From Epiperipatus broadwayi (lineage: Eukaryota > Onychophora > Udeonychophora > Euonychophora > Peripatidae), in the NCBI GenBank assembly GCA_028023455.1, contig JAQFVV010000450.1, forward strand, positions 374,001-438,000: 64,000 nucleotides of DNA, read 5' to 3'. A program made the translations under genes and the position numbers. The notes beneath the pieces are model-generated. The model ran no database searches. It worked only from the letters and a program-made list of their open reading frames with translations, and was not told the origin of the DNA. Shown in pieces: positions 34,336-47,627 of the stretch. How positions within the stretch are numbered: position 1 is the stretch's first letter; every line of letters begins with the position of its first letter.

Positions 34336-35550
34336 GTAAATCAATAATTATTTATCTAGCAGAGTAATTACCTGCAACTATTCAGAAATAAATAAACAAT
34401 CACATGTGTTGTTTATTTATACTGTATGAATCTTACACCCATAAGTAAGTTTTAAAAGAATAAGTGAATCACTTGACCTTAGAGTTTATTCATATATAAG
34501 ACAACCCTTATCATGCTTAACTCAGGGCTTATTGTGTTCCTGAGAATTCAAATAAAGAATTGTACAAAGATCATATTTTATAGGAGAGAAATTGTTTAGA
34601 TTATATGTAAATCAATAATTATTTATCCAGTGCAATATCTATCTGTAACTATGTAGAAAGAAAGAAATCTTCACACAAGGGTTGTTTAGTCATATTTTAT
34701 GAATTTTACACACCTTCACCTATAAGAGTTAAAAAAAAACAAACAAGGGAATCACCCAATCTTAGAGCTTTTCATATATAAGCCACTCTTTACTTACCAT
34801 GCTCAATTCAGGGCTTGATTCTATTGCAAGCTTGATAATTCAATTGATAAACAAATTGTACAAAGCTAGTTCATATTTCATAGGAGAGAGAAAATCTCTC
34901 ATTTTTAATCACCTACAATTTTTTAAATGTATTATATAAATTTAAAATATATGTAAATCAATAATTATTTATCCAGTGCAGTATCTTTCTGTAACTATCC
35001 ACAAGTAAATAAACCTTCACACAAGCACTGATTATTTATACTGCATGAATTTTACATGTATTCACTAGTAAGTGAAGGTTTTAAAAGAACAAGTGAATCA
35101 CTTGATCTTAGAGATTATTCATATATAAGCCAACCCTTACTTATCATGTTTAACTCAGGGCTTGATTCTGTGTGCCTGAGAATTCAATTGACAAATAAAT
35201 TATACAAAAGTTTATTTCATTCTGAATAATGACAGATAGATACTTGACCACATAAACAATTATTGATTTATATATATATTCTAAATTAATATACATTAAA
35301 AAAATCAGAGGTGATTAAAATATGAAATGTTCTTTCTCCTGTGAAATATAAACTTTGTACAATTCATTTGTCAATTAAATTCTCAGGCACACAATTAGAA
35401 TCAAACTCTGAGTTAAGCATAATCTAAGATCAAGTGATTCACTTGTTCTTTAAAAACTCTTACTTAAGGATGAGTGTGTGTAAAATTCATACAGTACAAA
35501 TAAACAGTGCATGGATGAAGGTTTATTTCCTTCCGAATAGTTAATAAACA
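34336..35550. repeat. Three tandem units plus one inverted unit
   Basis: GTAAATCAATAATTATTTAT begins direct units at about 34336, 34608 and 34950 (spacings 272 and 342 bp). Each contains AAGTGAATCACTTGA, ATTCATATATAAG and CTCAGGGCTT. From about 35225 a unit runs in the opposite orientation (ACAATTATTGATTTAT, then CTGAGTTAAGCAT, AAGTGATTCACTTG), with an internal deletion. No coding capacity and no hammerhead core. Confidence 0.75.
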
Positions 35551-35744
35551 TTATAATACTTTATAAAAAAAATTAAAAAAATATAACCATAAAAATTGCA
35601 AAACGGAGAGAAAAAATTACTTTTGTTTAGAATAGCTTCTAAATGAAATCGGATGATTGCTTTTTTACAATCAATTATTATAATGAAATAAATTTGCTTT
35701 TTTTATCATTGTCAGCATTATATATAATAAGTACTATATATAAG

Positions 35745-35935
35745 TGTGGGAAATGATGATCTGGATCAACTGATAAGTGCTCGTTCAGCATGAAATATAT
35801 ATATTGAAGATCAATTATCTTTTACACATGTAATGTGATCACGTGTATCAGTTGAGATGAAGTGGAAGATGTAGGGAGCTTAAAATTCTGAGCTCAAATC
35901 CCTTCTAATTAAAATAAGTATTGTAATATTTGTCT
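35745..35935 (+). mobile_element. Family II element, copy with decayed hammerhead
   Basis: The hammerhead region is 35766-35808: TCAA, CTGATAA (35770-35776), GTGCTCGTTCAGCAT helix II, GAAA (35792-35795), a TA-rich helix III, TTGA. The core change is G8 to A. The downstream CACGTGTATCAGTTGAGATG and TCAAATCCCTTCTAATTA match 58.43-58.50 kb. Confidence 0.6.
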
Positions 35936-37905
35936 AAAAAAAATAAGTACGATTTGCAAAAATCAGAACAAAAAATACATTTAGACTGCAAATGGTACAA
36001 GATAATACTAAATCTGAAAAAAGGGGCATAAAATATATACTAAGGGAGTTAAGCTCAAATAAATTTAGTTTTTGCAAAATACAGACATATTTAGAAAGGT
36101 ATGGATACCCATTCAGTTAAAAAAAATGTATGACATTAAGACATCTGAAAATATATAGTGGTATAATATACGGTTGTAAACAATTCAGGTCAAGCATAGA
36201 AAATATCCTGCAATGAATGATAATGCTTGAAAATGAAATAAAATGTATCTTATATGAATTACAATATCTCAAAATGAAATCATTTTATTTATTTATTTTT
36301 ATTCCCCAGGTCTCTATTTCATTTATAGAAAGTCAACACAAAGTCAATTAAAGACAAACTAACTTCTAACACCGTACATTCAAGTTAGTTGTCTTATATT
36401 CAAGTTGGATTGAAAACATTGCTAGAAGACAGTGGACTCTACTCAGAGGCAAATCTGGACTTACCTACCTATTTTTATAAAGTTCATTTAGAACCATAAG
36501 CAAATATTGCATCAAGACTGATTTTTCCATGAAATTTTAACATTTCAATGAAAATTTAAAAACATTAAATTAATTCTAACATCAGCACATTTTAAAAATT
36601 ATTTCTTCCACCATTTCTAAGTCTATTATTGATTTTATTCAATTTAATTTTTCTTAAAACACATTTAGTACAAAAATTGAATCTCTCATGAGTAATCAGT
36701 CTGTTTCTCCATACTATGTTTTATTTAAAATATAAAAAAATTACCAGTGATATTAAATATAAACATCAGCTCATATCAATAGAAGAGTAATTTAATTTGT
36801 TGGATAACTTTATTAAAATATGTAAAAAAAAATCTTTTTATAATTAATACCAAAAGATAATAAATTTACTCTTGATCAACATGAACTGATAATTATATTT
36901 AATTTTTTGTGTCAAATAAAAATTAACTTGTTAAGTGACTAGATGAAAATTATTAAAAATATTTTCCTCATGGTCAAATAAAATTCATGAGTTTTCAGTT
37001 GATGCAAGAAAATAAGCATAAATACTAGTCATATCGTTCCTAGAGAAAGCCAAATTACTTGATGATTTGATCAAATGATTAGAAAAATGTTCACTAATGA
37101 CTACATAAGAATTAATGAGTTTTTTTATGTGGGGCAAGAAAAATTACACTGAACCATTAAATTTAATTGTTTAAATATTCTGTCAGAATTAATACAGACA
37201 ATTGGTAAATAATGACAGAAGCGTTAATAAAAAGTATAAAACGGAGAACATGCCAATACTATTATTTTTGTTAAACTGTAGAGGTTTTGATGTAAAGAAT
37301 CATTACAAACGCAATGAAGTCTAAATACTAAAATAATGAGAAGTAGAAAAATATAGGACTAAAAAACTCCTTCTAATTAAAATGATATGGAGTCATATAA
37401 TTAGCTTTGGAATATCTCAATCGTGTGCAGACCATTTTTCTGCCACTCTTGGATTTTTTATTTTTTTGCTTGATAGTTCATTAACTTTAAAATATATTAT
37501 AGAAAAATAAGAAATATAGCTGATCTTTAAGATCACATTAAAAATTGTATAAAAATGCTTCAGCATATTCTCCATGAAACAGTAGATCATTTTCAGATCT
37601 GAAGAGACATCAGTGGTCAATATATAGAACTAATAAATAAATTAGGTCCAATATAGTATTTTTTTAAAATGTATATGTATTTTCATGTTTTACATTTTTT
37701 AAAAATAAGTTTTATTATTTTACAAAATAATCATTTTGGATATATAAATAAGAATTTTGTGGTGTAGTACTTAGTCCATGATTTGGGGTACCAATATGAA
37801 TTACATAAATCTACAATTTTTATTTTCATATTGCTACAATCTTAAGAATTTCCTTATAGTTAGATACATGTTTTTTTCATAAATGACATTTTTGATAATA
37901 ATAGC
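35936..37905. other. AT-rich DNA, no gene seen
   Basis: Nothing is supported in this stretch. Confidence 0.45.
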
Positions 37906-38019
37906 AAAAGAGTAAAATGAGGAGTTAAGCTTTGGTGGCCTTGTGGTTAGGCTTCCAAGCAGCTGGCCCGTGGTCAACGCTTCCACACATGAAAAAAAAA
38001 GAAAAGAGTAAAGTGAGGA
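37906..38019 (+). mobile_element. Short tRNA-derived SINE with target duplication
   Basis: The 18-bp AAAAGAGTAAAATGAGGA (37906-37923) is repeated with one change at 38002-38019. The insert, TTAAGCTTTGGTGGCCTTGT...GGTCAACGCTTCCACACATG plus an A-run, is a shortened member of the SINE family at 59.4 kb. Confidence 0.8.
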
Positions 38020-39584
38020 AGGATACTGTTAAAACATTTTCACCTCTTAACTGTTCTACTTTTGGATTTGCCCTGCTGTCGGATATTTTAAGAATGTTTT
38101 ATTTACCTAATTATGACAGTCAAATAATAGTAATATGTTTATGCATTTCATCAGATTAAAAAAATGCTGGTTATATATTTTTTCACTCTAACAATAAGTT
38201 TTGAATATGAACCTAAACAATATTCCGCAAAAAAACTCAAAATAGATAAATAAAATCTTTTAATAATTAATACATACATTAAAAGACGCACACATTAAAA
38301 AAAAATGTTTTAAAAAATGAAGATTATTATTATTTCTTCTTTGTGGTTTGTATAGAGTAGGAAAAAATCGGATTAAATAATTCTTTAACAAGTGAATTAA
38401 AATACACAAAAGATCTATTCAAAACTATGATTTAAAAGCTTAATTAACTTTTGATTACATTTTAAAGTGAATTTTAAGTTAAAAGGTATTCAATAAAATA
38501 TAATTTTCTAATATTTTAAAATCTTTAATAAATTCGCCTAGTTTAAAATGAAAATTTTAAGAAAGAAAGAAGGGGAAGTATAAAACTTAAAAGCCTCTAA
38601 AACCGTTGTCGGCTCAATATGTTATAATCTGACACAAAGTAGAGCGAATTTTTACTGACATTTCAAATACCACTGTTACTAAGCTTACCTACCCCCCCAT
38701 CCCCTTTATAAAAAAAATGTTAAATTATATAAAAAATGTTACTAGACATTTAATATTTTAACTAATTTTATCATAAGTTTATGTTATACATATAAAATTT
38801 GAATCAATTTGATGTCAGTAGTTAATTGAATAAATCTAAAAGACTGACACATTTTGTTCACCCTTCAGATAACTGATAGAATTTAAAGTTAGTATTTTTA
38901 AAATAAATATATAATATTTATTGCTATTTCTTTACAACACACATTTAATAGTATTATTATAAGGCCCTAAATATTAATTCATGAAATAAGACAGAATGGG
39001 GAAAAATACTGTATCTATCATACGCGATTCCATAAAACACAACAGTAATAGTTATTTTTCTCAAAATAAATAAATAAAATGTTTATCAAAAACAATAGGT
39101 TGATAATTAAAGATGTTTTTGTTTATTTAAATATCTTACTATTTAAAAGTTTAGAACAGTGATGCTATCATTACACATAGACATTAAAATATTGCTTATG
39201 CAGTTCTAAATTAAATATTCTAAAACAGTAATAGCCTTCTGGTTTCTAAATCTAGACTACAAAATTTATTATACAATATATTACAAAATCCTGTATAACC
39301 TACTACTTGTATAAAATAATGTTTTCTATGGATTTATAATTTATGAGTTAATAGATCAATATTAATGCCTCCACCCCCATATGCATAAATGGGGAACACT
39401 TTAGGCTATTTAATTTTCCAATATAAAGAGTAGGAGAAATCCTAGGATCAAAATATTAATGTTCCACTATGTGCATAAGTTACAATGGCATGATACACCA
39501 CTCAAATTTTCCAACAGGCGTCATTAATTTTTCTCATTTTTTTTTTAAAGTACATATTTTACTTTCAAATGCCTTTATTTGTGC
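38020..39584. other. AT-rich DNA, no gene seen
   Basis: Nothing is supported in this stretch. Confidence 0.45.
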
Positions 39585-39670
39585 CTCAAGACAATTCAAG
39601 AGGCATAAGTTTGGATATTACAATGCACTCAAGACAATTCAAGAGGCATAAGTTTGGATATTACAATGCA
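39585..39670 (+). repeat. 43-bp perfect tandem duplication
   Basis: CTCAAGACAATTCAAGAGGC...CAATGCA occurs twice back to back without visible change, so the duplication is recent. Confidence 0.85.
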
Positions 39671-40227
39671 ATCATCAAGAATTGTTACAAACAAATATAG
39701 GGGGTGTCAGTGTGTGTCAAGCGCATCCGCATCCATACAATTGATTCTGTGAATATGATTTTTAAACATTCAAGTATAAACATATGGATGGGTGAGCGGG
39801 GTTTTTATGGTTCCAGATGTGCAGTGACACAAAATTCACCTGCACTTCCAGACTCCCACACATAAACCAAACTTCTTATGCTTAAATTATTGTTCACAAA
39901 ATTGTCCAATTATACATGCCCATTTCTCCATTAGTTATTTAAAAAAATTTGTTATATCAACTGCAATGTTAAACTTTCAGAACACTTCTATTCGTGCCTC
40001 AAGCTTGAAAGAAAGAAGGCAACCACTTCAGTTGCAGTGGGAATATTGTCCTTGGATTGTCCAATTGCACAAGTCTATTTCACCATTTAAGCATTCCCAG
40101 TTCTGTTATGAATATCTTTATATATATATATGCTTACTTCTTGGTTTGCATGGCACTTTTCCTTCTGTGTTTTCCTAAACTTCTATTAATTTGTTCAGCC
40201 TTAGCGACCTCCATTTCCTAGGATTTG
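39671..40227. other. Moderately complex DNA, no gene assigned
   Basis: It has higher G+C than the surroundings (GGGTGAGCGGGGTTTTTATG, CTTCAGTTGCAGTGGGAATA). No family was recognised. Confidence 0.35.
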
Positions 40228-40323
40228 TCATCCTGATATTTTCTGGTCCTTTGGGCTCTTGTAATTTCTAGTCACTCATCCTGATACTTTCTGGTCCTTT
40301 GGGCTCTTGTAATTTCTAGTCAC
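40228..40323 (+). repeat. 48-bp tandem duplication
   Basis: TCATCCTGATATTTTCTGGT...AATTTCTAGTCAC is repeated directly with a single T/C difference. Confidence 0.85.
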
Positions 40324-40945
40324 TAATATATCGATTTATTTTGTATATAAGGTATGATGTTTTTTACAAATTTAAAATAGAGACTAGAAAAACTGTATGA
40401 TTATTTACTAAAAGCAATCCTTCTATAATAAGATATGAACATTTATAAAGACTCGGGATGAATTATTTTAAAATTATTTCCCAGAAGATAAAATTATTAC
40501 ACTGCTTTTGTATTAAAAAAAGGTAGTTTGTGCAAGTAAATGACCATATGTAATATGCATGTGTGTGCACATAAGTTACACACATAACTAGTTAATGACA
40601 CATAATTGATAATTTATAATATAAAAGTGCAATATTATTTTTAATAAACATTGGAAAATAAATTATTGCTTGGTGTAATATATATTTTATCTGTTTTGTC
40701 AGGGAAAAAATGATACCCTTTATTATTTGAGAACGAGTACATCCTGCATAAAAAATGATATGCGCAAATATTATCAGTTTTTGAATACTAATGTCATAAA
40801 CTATATAAGAAATATGATTTTTTAAAATACTATTTTAAATATAAACCAATAATTTAGCACAAAATATATATGTAATCACAATCTTTAAACACGCACTGTT
40901 CATATTTAAAATTTTAAATCTACATATACAATAAACTAAAAAAAA
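40324..40945. other. AT-rich DNA, no gene seen
   Basis: Nothing is supported in this stretch. Confidence 0.45.
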
Positions 40946-41061
40946 AGGCAAAACTCTCCAAGCCAGAGTAATCAATGGATGCCAGAAGGCTTATGCATAA
41001 AATCTCCATCTAATGCCTACTCATCCAATATCCCCAGACTAGTTTCTGGCTTGTGGCTTGA
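40946..41061 (-). mobile_element. Family I element, truncated copy 3
   Basis: It starts GGCAAAACTCTCC and runs through CCAGAGTAATCAATGGATGC, CTACTCATCCAATATCCCCA and GACTAGTTTCTGGCTTGTGG. It stops inside helix II, so CTGANGA is missing while GAAAC and TAGTC remain. Confidence 0.7.
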
Positions 41062-43540
41062 TACTAAAGTGTATATTTAAAATTACATATCTATTAAAAT
41101 TTGCAATTTATAAATATATATAAAATTAATAAAATTAAAAATATTTAGGTATTTTATTTTTTTATGATAATAACTAAATTTTCTCAGCTTTATTTCTTTG
41201 CCATGTTAACTTTATGGCAACAAATGTTTCACATTTGCATCATGTAAACTGAAATAAAAAAAATAATGCAGTTTTATGGAATATAACTGAGCTGTTAATA
41301 TAGAATAATTATGGCATCATGGATTCCCATTCATAATATGCTCCTATGGTAGTCGGATTGGTTATGCTACATGTGATTATACACATATATTATTATTTAA
41401 AAAATTTTTTTCCTACTGGATAGATGTATCTAACTCATATAATACATTATATTCTACAATTCTAAGCTATTTATTTAATAGTGATGTATAATAATTAACT
41501 TTAAAATATAAAACTAACATTCCTCCAGAAAGAGGGTACTTTGAGTGTTTAGTTACTCAAAAAATGACTTTTTTATTTTTTGAAAACGAATGTAAAAATG
41601 ATATTATTATTAAATATAATTTCTATAAACTTAGACATATTTTTTCTTATAATTGGAAATACTACTTGAGTATAATTTTTACATAGACGAGCAGCATTTT
41701 AACACATCACAATGTAAATAATTAAGTGACAATATAGATGTTTGAGAGAACTTTGCAGTAATCAAACAATATTAAAGCAAGATCAGTTTTTGTTAAGAAC
41801 TTAATTTTAAAGAAATATGAAATTGCTAATAATTTTTCATAATAACATTTGCTTATTTTCAATTTTATATACTTCATTAAATACTTCTACAACATCTTAT
41901 GCATTTCCATAAAACAATAGTGTGATGTAACTGTATAGTTTAATTTTGCATATGAGAATATACAAAAAATTACTACGAAAAAGCAAAACACTTCTAATAA
42001 TGATGAAATATAATCACTATTTCCAGTCATTCAATCTATTTTTTTAAACAAAAAAAGCAACAAGTTCACATTTAGCAAAAATCTTCTATTGGCTAATGAT
42101 AGAATTCTCTGGAAATAAATATATACAATTTTAAATAGTTTTAAGCATAAGAATTCTTTTATTCAATGATTATTCCAAAAATTAAGAAGTATCCTATCTT
42201 TTCTGCAACTTTACAATAATGGAAATATTTTAAATATTAAAAAGTGTAGCTTATGACATCTGAATTTTTTAGATATATATTAAATAAAGATTTTCACATA
42301 CTACAGATATAAGTAAAATGTTATCCAAGTATATCTGTGTATAATTTATTATAATAAAAATATATATATGCCAACCTTTTGCCCAGGTCACACTTGCCAT
42401 TAACGAGATAATAACTAATATCTGGATATTTCATTTATAAATATTGTTTGCATATAGAACTGTGTAAAATACAGATATATTTATAAAAAAAATATTTTTT
42501 TATATATTTTATTCCAATTATTCAATTTATATATTACACATGATAAATAATTTAATAAGTTAAAATTTAGCTATAGAACTGTTGTTATATGCTATTTCTT
42601 TAGATAAGTCTAAATAATAAAAAAAATTAATTAAATTTAATATATCAATACTGTTTGTTTTAATGTAATTTGCTCACTTTATTTTCTATAAAACTATATC
42701 TAGTGGACAATTGTATTTTAAATTAAGATTGAACTATATATTAAATCTATGAATTTAAAACATATAAAATTATAAAAATTAACTTAACCTGGTTTTTTTT
42801 ATCCACAGGTCAAGTGTCTCAAGCTTTGTTTGAGATTTCTAGCAATTAAGCTTGCATTTTTAAAAATATGTGCATGCATATAAGTTATTTTAACTGAGAG
42901 GAGTTTAAAAGAAATTGATCACAATTAAAGTTCCATGTCTAAAGATTTAATAGTATTTAAACAGTAATTTTATTATTTTTTAAAATATTATACTAAATTT
43001 TGAGAATTTCTTAAAATAAAATTAAATAAATGTATTATTATTATTGTAATATTTAATTTATTGCTAAAAGATAAATGGTATTATAGATGTAATATTAATT
43101 TGTTATGTCTAAAAATCCAGTGTTAAAAATAAAATCTGTTAATGGAATACTTGTCTTGACATCTAATTAGTTACACTAATTATCAATGTGGCCCAAATTT
43201 GTCGATCATGGATTTCATTAAGAACACATGACTTGTCTTGTAAATACAGCTCACCACATATTAAAAATTATTCCATATACTTTTCTACCTATTTATCTAC
43301 TTAATTAACTACATAATTAACTGGCTTGTTAATATATCAATTAGTCTATTGTATCTCTAAAATAATGTAAGGCTAGAATTATCTGCTGAGGGCTTTCTGT
43401 AAATGGCCCATTTATCTCACTGCAATATATCTGCTAAGTATACACAATATGAAATTAACAACTTGCTTGCTTTATTGAAGAAAAAAAATGTCAAATTGTA
43501 ACATCGATTTGCTAATGTTGGAAAAAAGTATGTATTAAAC
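41062..43540. other. AT-rich DNA, no gene seen
   Basis: TATCCACAG at about 42799-42807 is a good splice-acceptor look-alike, but no exon with a donor follows. Confidence 0.4.
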
Positions 43541-44385
43541 TAAAGATTAGCCTTTCAAGCTAACGTACATGCGCTTTTTACGAATGTTAATAATAATAAA
43601 TGAATACTTTCATTTCCAACACAAGATAAAATCTTTGCGAACAAATAAATGAATCCACTTATTCATTCAACCCAAATGCTTATATATGGGCAAATCTTAA
43701 GTACTGGATATGAAAGTGTGAGGATAAATCAATCATTTTAAATTACTGTTCACTATGTCTGAATGAATGACGTCAACAAAATTATCTAGAATTTATGAAA
43801 CATCACTCTTAAATGAAACTAAACATATGTAAATGAGGCATTTATTTATATAGTGCTATGTTTATAAATTGTAATAAACTAAAGATTAGCCTTTCAAGCT
43901 AACGTACATGTGCTATATACGAATGTTAATAATAATAAATGAATACTTTCATTTCCAACACAAGATAAAGTCTTTGCGAATGAATAAATAAATCCACTTA
44001 TTCATTCACCCCAAATGCTTATATATGGGCAAATCTTAACACTGGATATGAAAGCGTGAGGATAAATGAATCACTTTAAATTACTATTTACTATGTCTGA
44101 ATGAATGACGTCAACAAAATTATCTAGAATTTATGAAACGTTACTCTTAAATGAAACTAAACATATGTAAATGAGGCATTTATTTATATAGCGCTATGTT
44201 TATAAGTTGTAATAAACTAATATTTGCCCATATATAAGCATTTGGGTTGAATAAATAAGTGGATTCATTTATTATTATTAACATTCGTAAAAAGCGCATG
44301 TACGTTAGCTTGAAAGGCTAATCTTTAGTTTATTACAATTTATAAACATAGCGCTATATAAACAAATGCCTCATTTAAAAAAGTA
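43541..44385. repeat. 339-bp tandem repeat ending in an inverted unit
   Basis: TAAAGATTAGCCTTTCAAGC starts units at 43541 and 43880 (period 339). A third start near 44215 switches within a few bases to inverted sequence that runs to about 44385 (CGTACGTTAGCTTGAAAGGC, then CAAATGCCTCATTT). The units are highly similar. The outer edges are thus inverted copies of each other, so the whole reads as a foldback element with an internally duplicated core. Confidence 0.8.
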
Positions 44386-44694
44386 TGTATGTAAAAATTG
44401 CATTATTATAAACTATATCAACTATCAATTTATTGTACTCATGCTTGAATTTAAAATGAATATTATTGCTGATATTCTTCTTACAAGAATTGTTTAATTT
44501 TATGAATAATTTATTTAAACCTGCAACTACTTATAAGCTTTATTGTTCTCTGTTGTTATAATATTAGTTGCAACTTTATTCTTCATCATGCTAAGTTTTT
44601 GGCTATAAAAAATTATAAACTATATGCCGACTTGAGAGATACTTGAAATATGTAATGAAGTACCTGTGAATTTTCTAATTATGTACATATCTTA
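44386..44694. other. AT-rich DNA, no gene seen
   Basis: Nothing is supported in this stretch. Confidence 0.45.
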
Positions 44695-44830
44695 ATAATT
44701 TTTATTAATCATTCATTAGATTAGCAATTATCCAATAATGAATATTTCTGTAGTGTAATTTTCATTCACTACACCATTTTCATACAAGGTAAGAAATGGG
44801 TTCTATCCACTTTTAACACGTTGTGAAGGA
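44695..44830 (-). mobile_element. Family II body fragment without ribozyme
   Basis: TTTTTATTAATCATTCATTA...GGGTTCTATCCACTTTTAAC matches the body at 30239-30365. The hammerhead part is absent. Confidence 0.6.
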
Positions 44831-47383
44831 ATTATATTTAGAATAAACTATTTGACAGTGATATGGTTTCATAATTTCCAAAAGTAAGGATAAATGCATT
44901 CCAAGGAATGGTGTTTTATTTGCAAATGATAATGTAATAAAATTAACTCTTATTTCGCATTTATTTCAAAGTGAAACACACTTGCTTAAATGTAGTTTAT
45001 TTCATTGGAATATTCTATCTTCTGTGTTATATAAAAAAATAATATGCTCTAAACTTTGTCCTGCTTCATATTGTATTAGTACTCTGTTTCCCTCGAATTT
45101 TAAAAAATTGCTTAAGCAATTGTGATCTCTAAATATTAAAGATATTTTAAATAAAATATTTTGGATTAATGGAATTCTTATGTGAATTGGAACATTTTAA
45201 AGTGCACTTTAAAACTAGGAACTTATAAACTATCTAGGAATGATATATATATATATCTTTTTAGGTATAAAATTATCTATAAATTTTTCTTTATGCTTAT
45301 AATATTTTTGCTAGTAACTATTTTATTATTTTATGTGTATCATTTATGGGTATTGGAGTTCTCAAAACATATCTGCATTATTATATTAACGAAGATAATA
45401 TGAACCATGGTGTGAACAGATGTGCATGCTTATGCCTAATTACGTTATTGTTAATAAAATGTATTTTATCAGTATTCAATAACGTATTTATAGTATTATT
45501 ATAATATTATAAATATGTGTTTGCAATGATTTTCATATGTTATTTTGAAGAATGCCTTTGATGTAACAGTTTGTCATAAATGACTTACATATTGTAATGG
45601 ACAGTGTTTATAAAACTTTATTCTCATAAAGTTCTTTTAGATTAGTAATACGATACTAATGCTAATTCTCCCATCATTTAGCTGTTCCTATTTATTGGTC
45701 TTAATGATAAGATATTGACGGGAAGTATGTTATAACCTCCATCTTATTTGTTCTTGATATTATCATAGTAATTTTTGAAATGGTAATGGTGTTAATATTC
45801 ACTGCATGGATATTGGATGTGCAAAGACTCTAATAAAACATTCTTTGTTTAAACTTCGTAGTTATTTTGTATAGGCATAGAAAACTAAACTTTCTCCTCG
45901 ATTTTACATTGTTCTTTCATTGCCAATATTCTTATACTAATGGCATATTTAAAATTCTAGTCAGATTTTGAAATAAAAAGAGAACTTCATTTATTCGTAG
46001 GTGGTAGATATTTTCTTTAAGAATTTTAATTGATTATTAAAAACATTATTGTAATTATTTTTATTTTGAATTTATTCACATATAAGATATTTATAATTAT
46101 TATATTATACATTATTAATAAAATGTTGAGTTTATTCTTAATTTCTAACTTTGACTTCATTATCAACAACTGCATAATCAGAAAATCCAAATCAATATTT
46201 GAATTATGAGTACATTGATATAACAATCACTTCATTAAAGTTGATATTGTGTAGAATTGAAGTTAACTCAATATTTTAAGATTATTTTGATTAGATTATT
46301 TTCATTTTAATTATAAAAAAAGCTTAATGTGATCTCTGAGTATGAACAAAATCTCTTTCTTACTCATTGTATCGCTAGTGTTATCGCATGTTGTTGGATA
46401 TGACTAATTGAAATAAAATAGTCTCATTATTATGTTATAACTGAATCTATTTGGTTATAATTCATGTTTAAAATAATCGCAAAAAAATAAATAATGTCTT
46501 ATGGTACATGATATTATAGTAGTGATATGATTCAAACCCGAGTTAGAAAAAAAATTATATATTTCTGTATAAAATATGTCGGTTTGGAAAGTAGGCATGT
46601 AGCACATAGCAGCACCCACTAGGTTAGATTATAACATACACATTATAAGAGACATATTATCCAGAAGTTCACCGACACTAATGCATCAATATTTCAGCTG
46701 CACCAGCAATCAATTGGGTAATGAACATTATTATAAAAAAACCATTGTAGAGGCACTCCTTTCATAAACATACCAATAATTCATATATGATTTACTTCAT
46801 AAGTTTTATGTTCTTTATTGGACATTATATATATTTAATGATTTGATTATAACTATTACACTGGAAGTAGCAGAAGCTATTATATAGTTGATGAAGCTGT
46901 TCAAGTGGAAATTCATTTCCTACAAATAGATTTTCTGATATTTTTCTGAGTTGACTTAGTAAAAATGTTTATTGACAATAATTAATTATTGTGGAAAGGG
47001 GGCCATTTTAAAAGCAATTGATAAGGGTAGTTATTGACCCAAAACAGATTCTGCAGAGATTGACCATTTTTCATAATGTGGCAATAGATTGAAAAAATCT
47101 GGTAGATGGGGAATTGAAAATAATTATATTAATATTTAAAACAATATCCTGACTGCTTATTATATATATGAACTGTATACAAAATATAAACAATTGAAAT
47201 AATTTATATCCTATCTTGCCTTAAAGAATATACCGTTTACTAAATAATTAATATTAAAAATAATAAAAAATCAAAAATTAAAAATTTTCTTAACTGTTAT
47301 CCTTTAAATAAAAACATTTTGATTAATACACTATTTAATACTTTAACTAATATTTTATAAAATAATAGCAAATAAAGCTTTAC
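44831..47383. other. AT-rich DNA, likely intron downstream of the PTPN23-like exon
   Basis: No second exon could be recognised. Two small open frames (around 45.2 and 46.1 kb) are A/T-driven and hydrophobic. Confidence 0.4.
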
Positions 47384-47535
47384 CTTTTTGAATTTTCGAG
47401 CGTTGATTTACGTATCACAGCGTATCTAGCATTTGTTTCAGTGAGTGCTTGTAAAATGTTGTCTTGAGCACCGAGATTCTGTTCTATTAAAGTTATAAGC
47501 TTTTGGTGTTTCAATAATTCTTCTTTAAAAAAATC
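47384..47535 (-). CDS. PTPN23: Probable internal exon of a PTPN23/HD-PTP (Myopic) orthologue
   Basis: The 152-bp exon is bounded on the minus strand by a T-run plus AG acceptor and an AAAAAG|GTAAAG donor. It is open in phase 0 for 50 codons plus two bases. The translation starts DFFKEELLKHQKLITLIEQN, continues LGAQDNILQALTETNARYAV, and ends IRKSTLENSKR. It resembles the coiled-coil V-domain segment of PTPN23/HD-PTP, where the vertebrate protein has the pattern LEQNLAAQD.vL.ALTEAN.qYA.vR. That protein is an ESCRT-associated BRO1-domain pseudophosphatase acting in endosomal sorting. Other exons were not found in the window, so introns are long. It is the only host gene I support with some confidence; the assignment rests on memory of the family. 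Confidence 0.7.
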
Positions 47536-47627
47536 CTAAAAAAAAAAATATACATAAATAGATACTTTTTTAAAATGTTTAAAAATTATAGCATATATGA
47601 AAACTTATAGTTCCATATATATCATAC

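Noticed and set aside
34336-35550. CRISPR-like array
   Set aside because: Units are hundreds of bases long and unequal, one is inverted, and the genome is eukaryotic.
42790-42890. Exon starting at TATCCACAG|GTCAAG
   Set aside because: A good acceptor, but the short open frame has no donor, no recognisable protein and no composition shift.
43760-44160. CTGAATGA ... GAAACGTT within the 339-bp tandem unit as a hammerhead
   Set aside because: The first core block has an extra base and helix II does not form; only parts of helix I pair.
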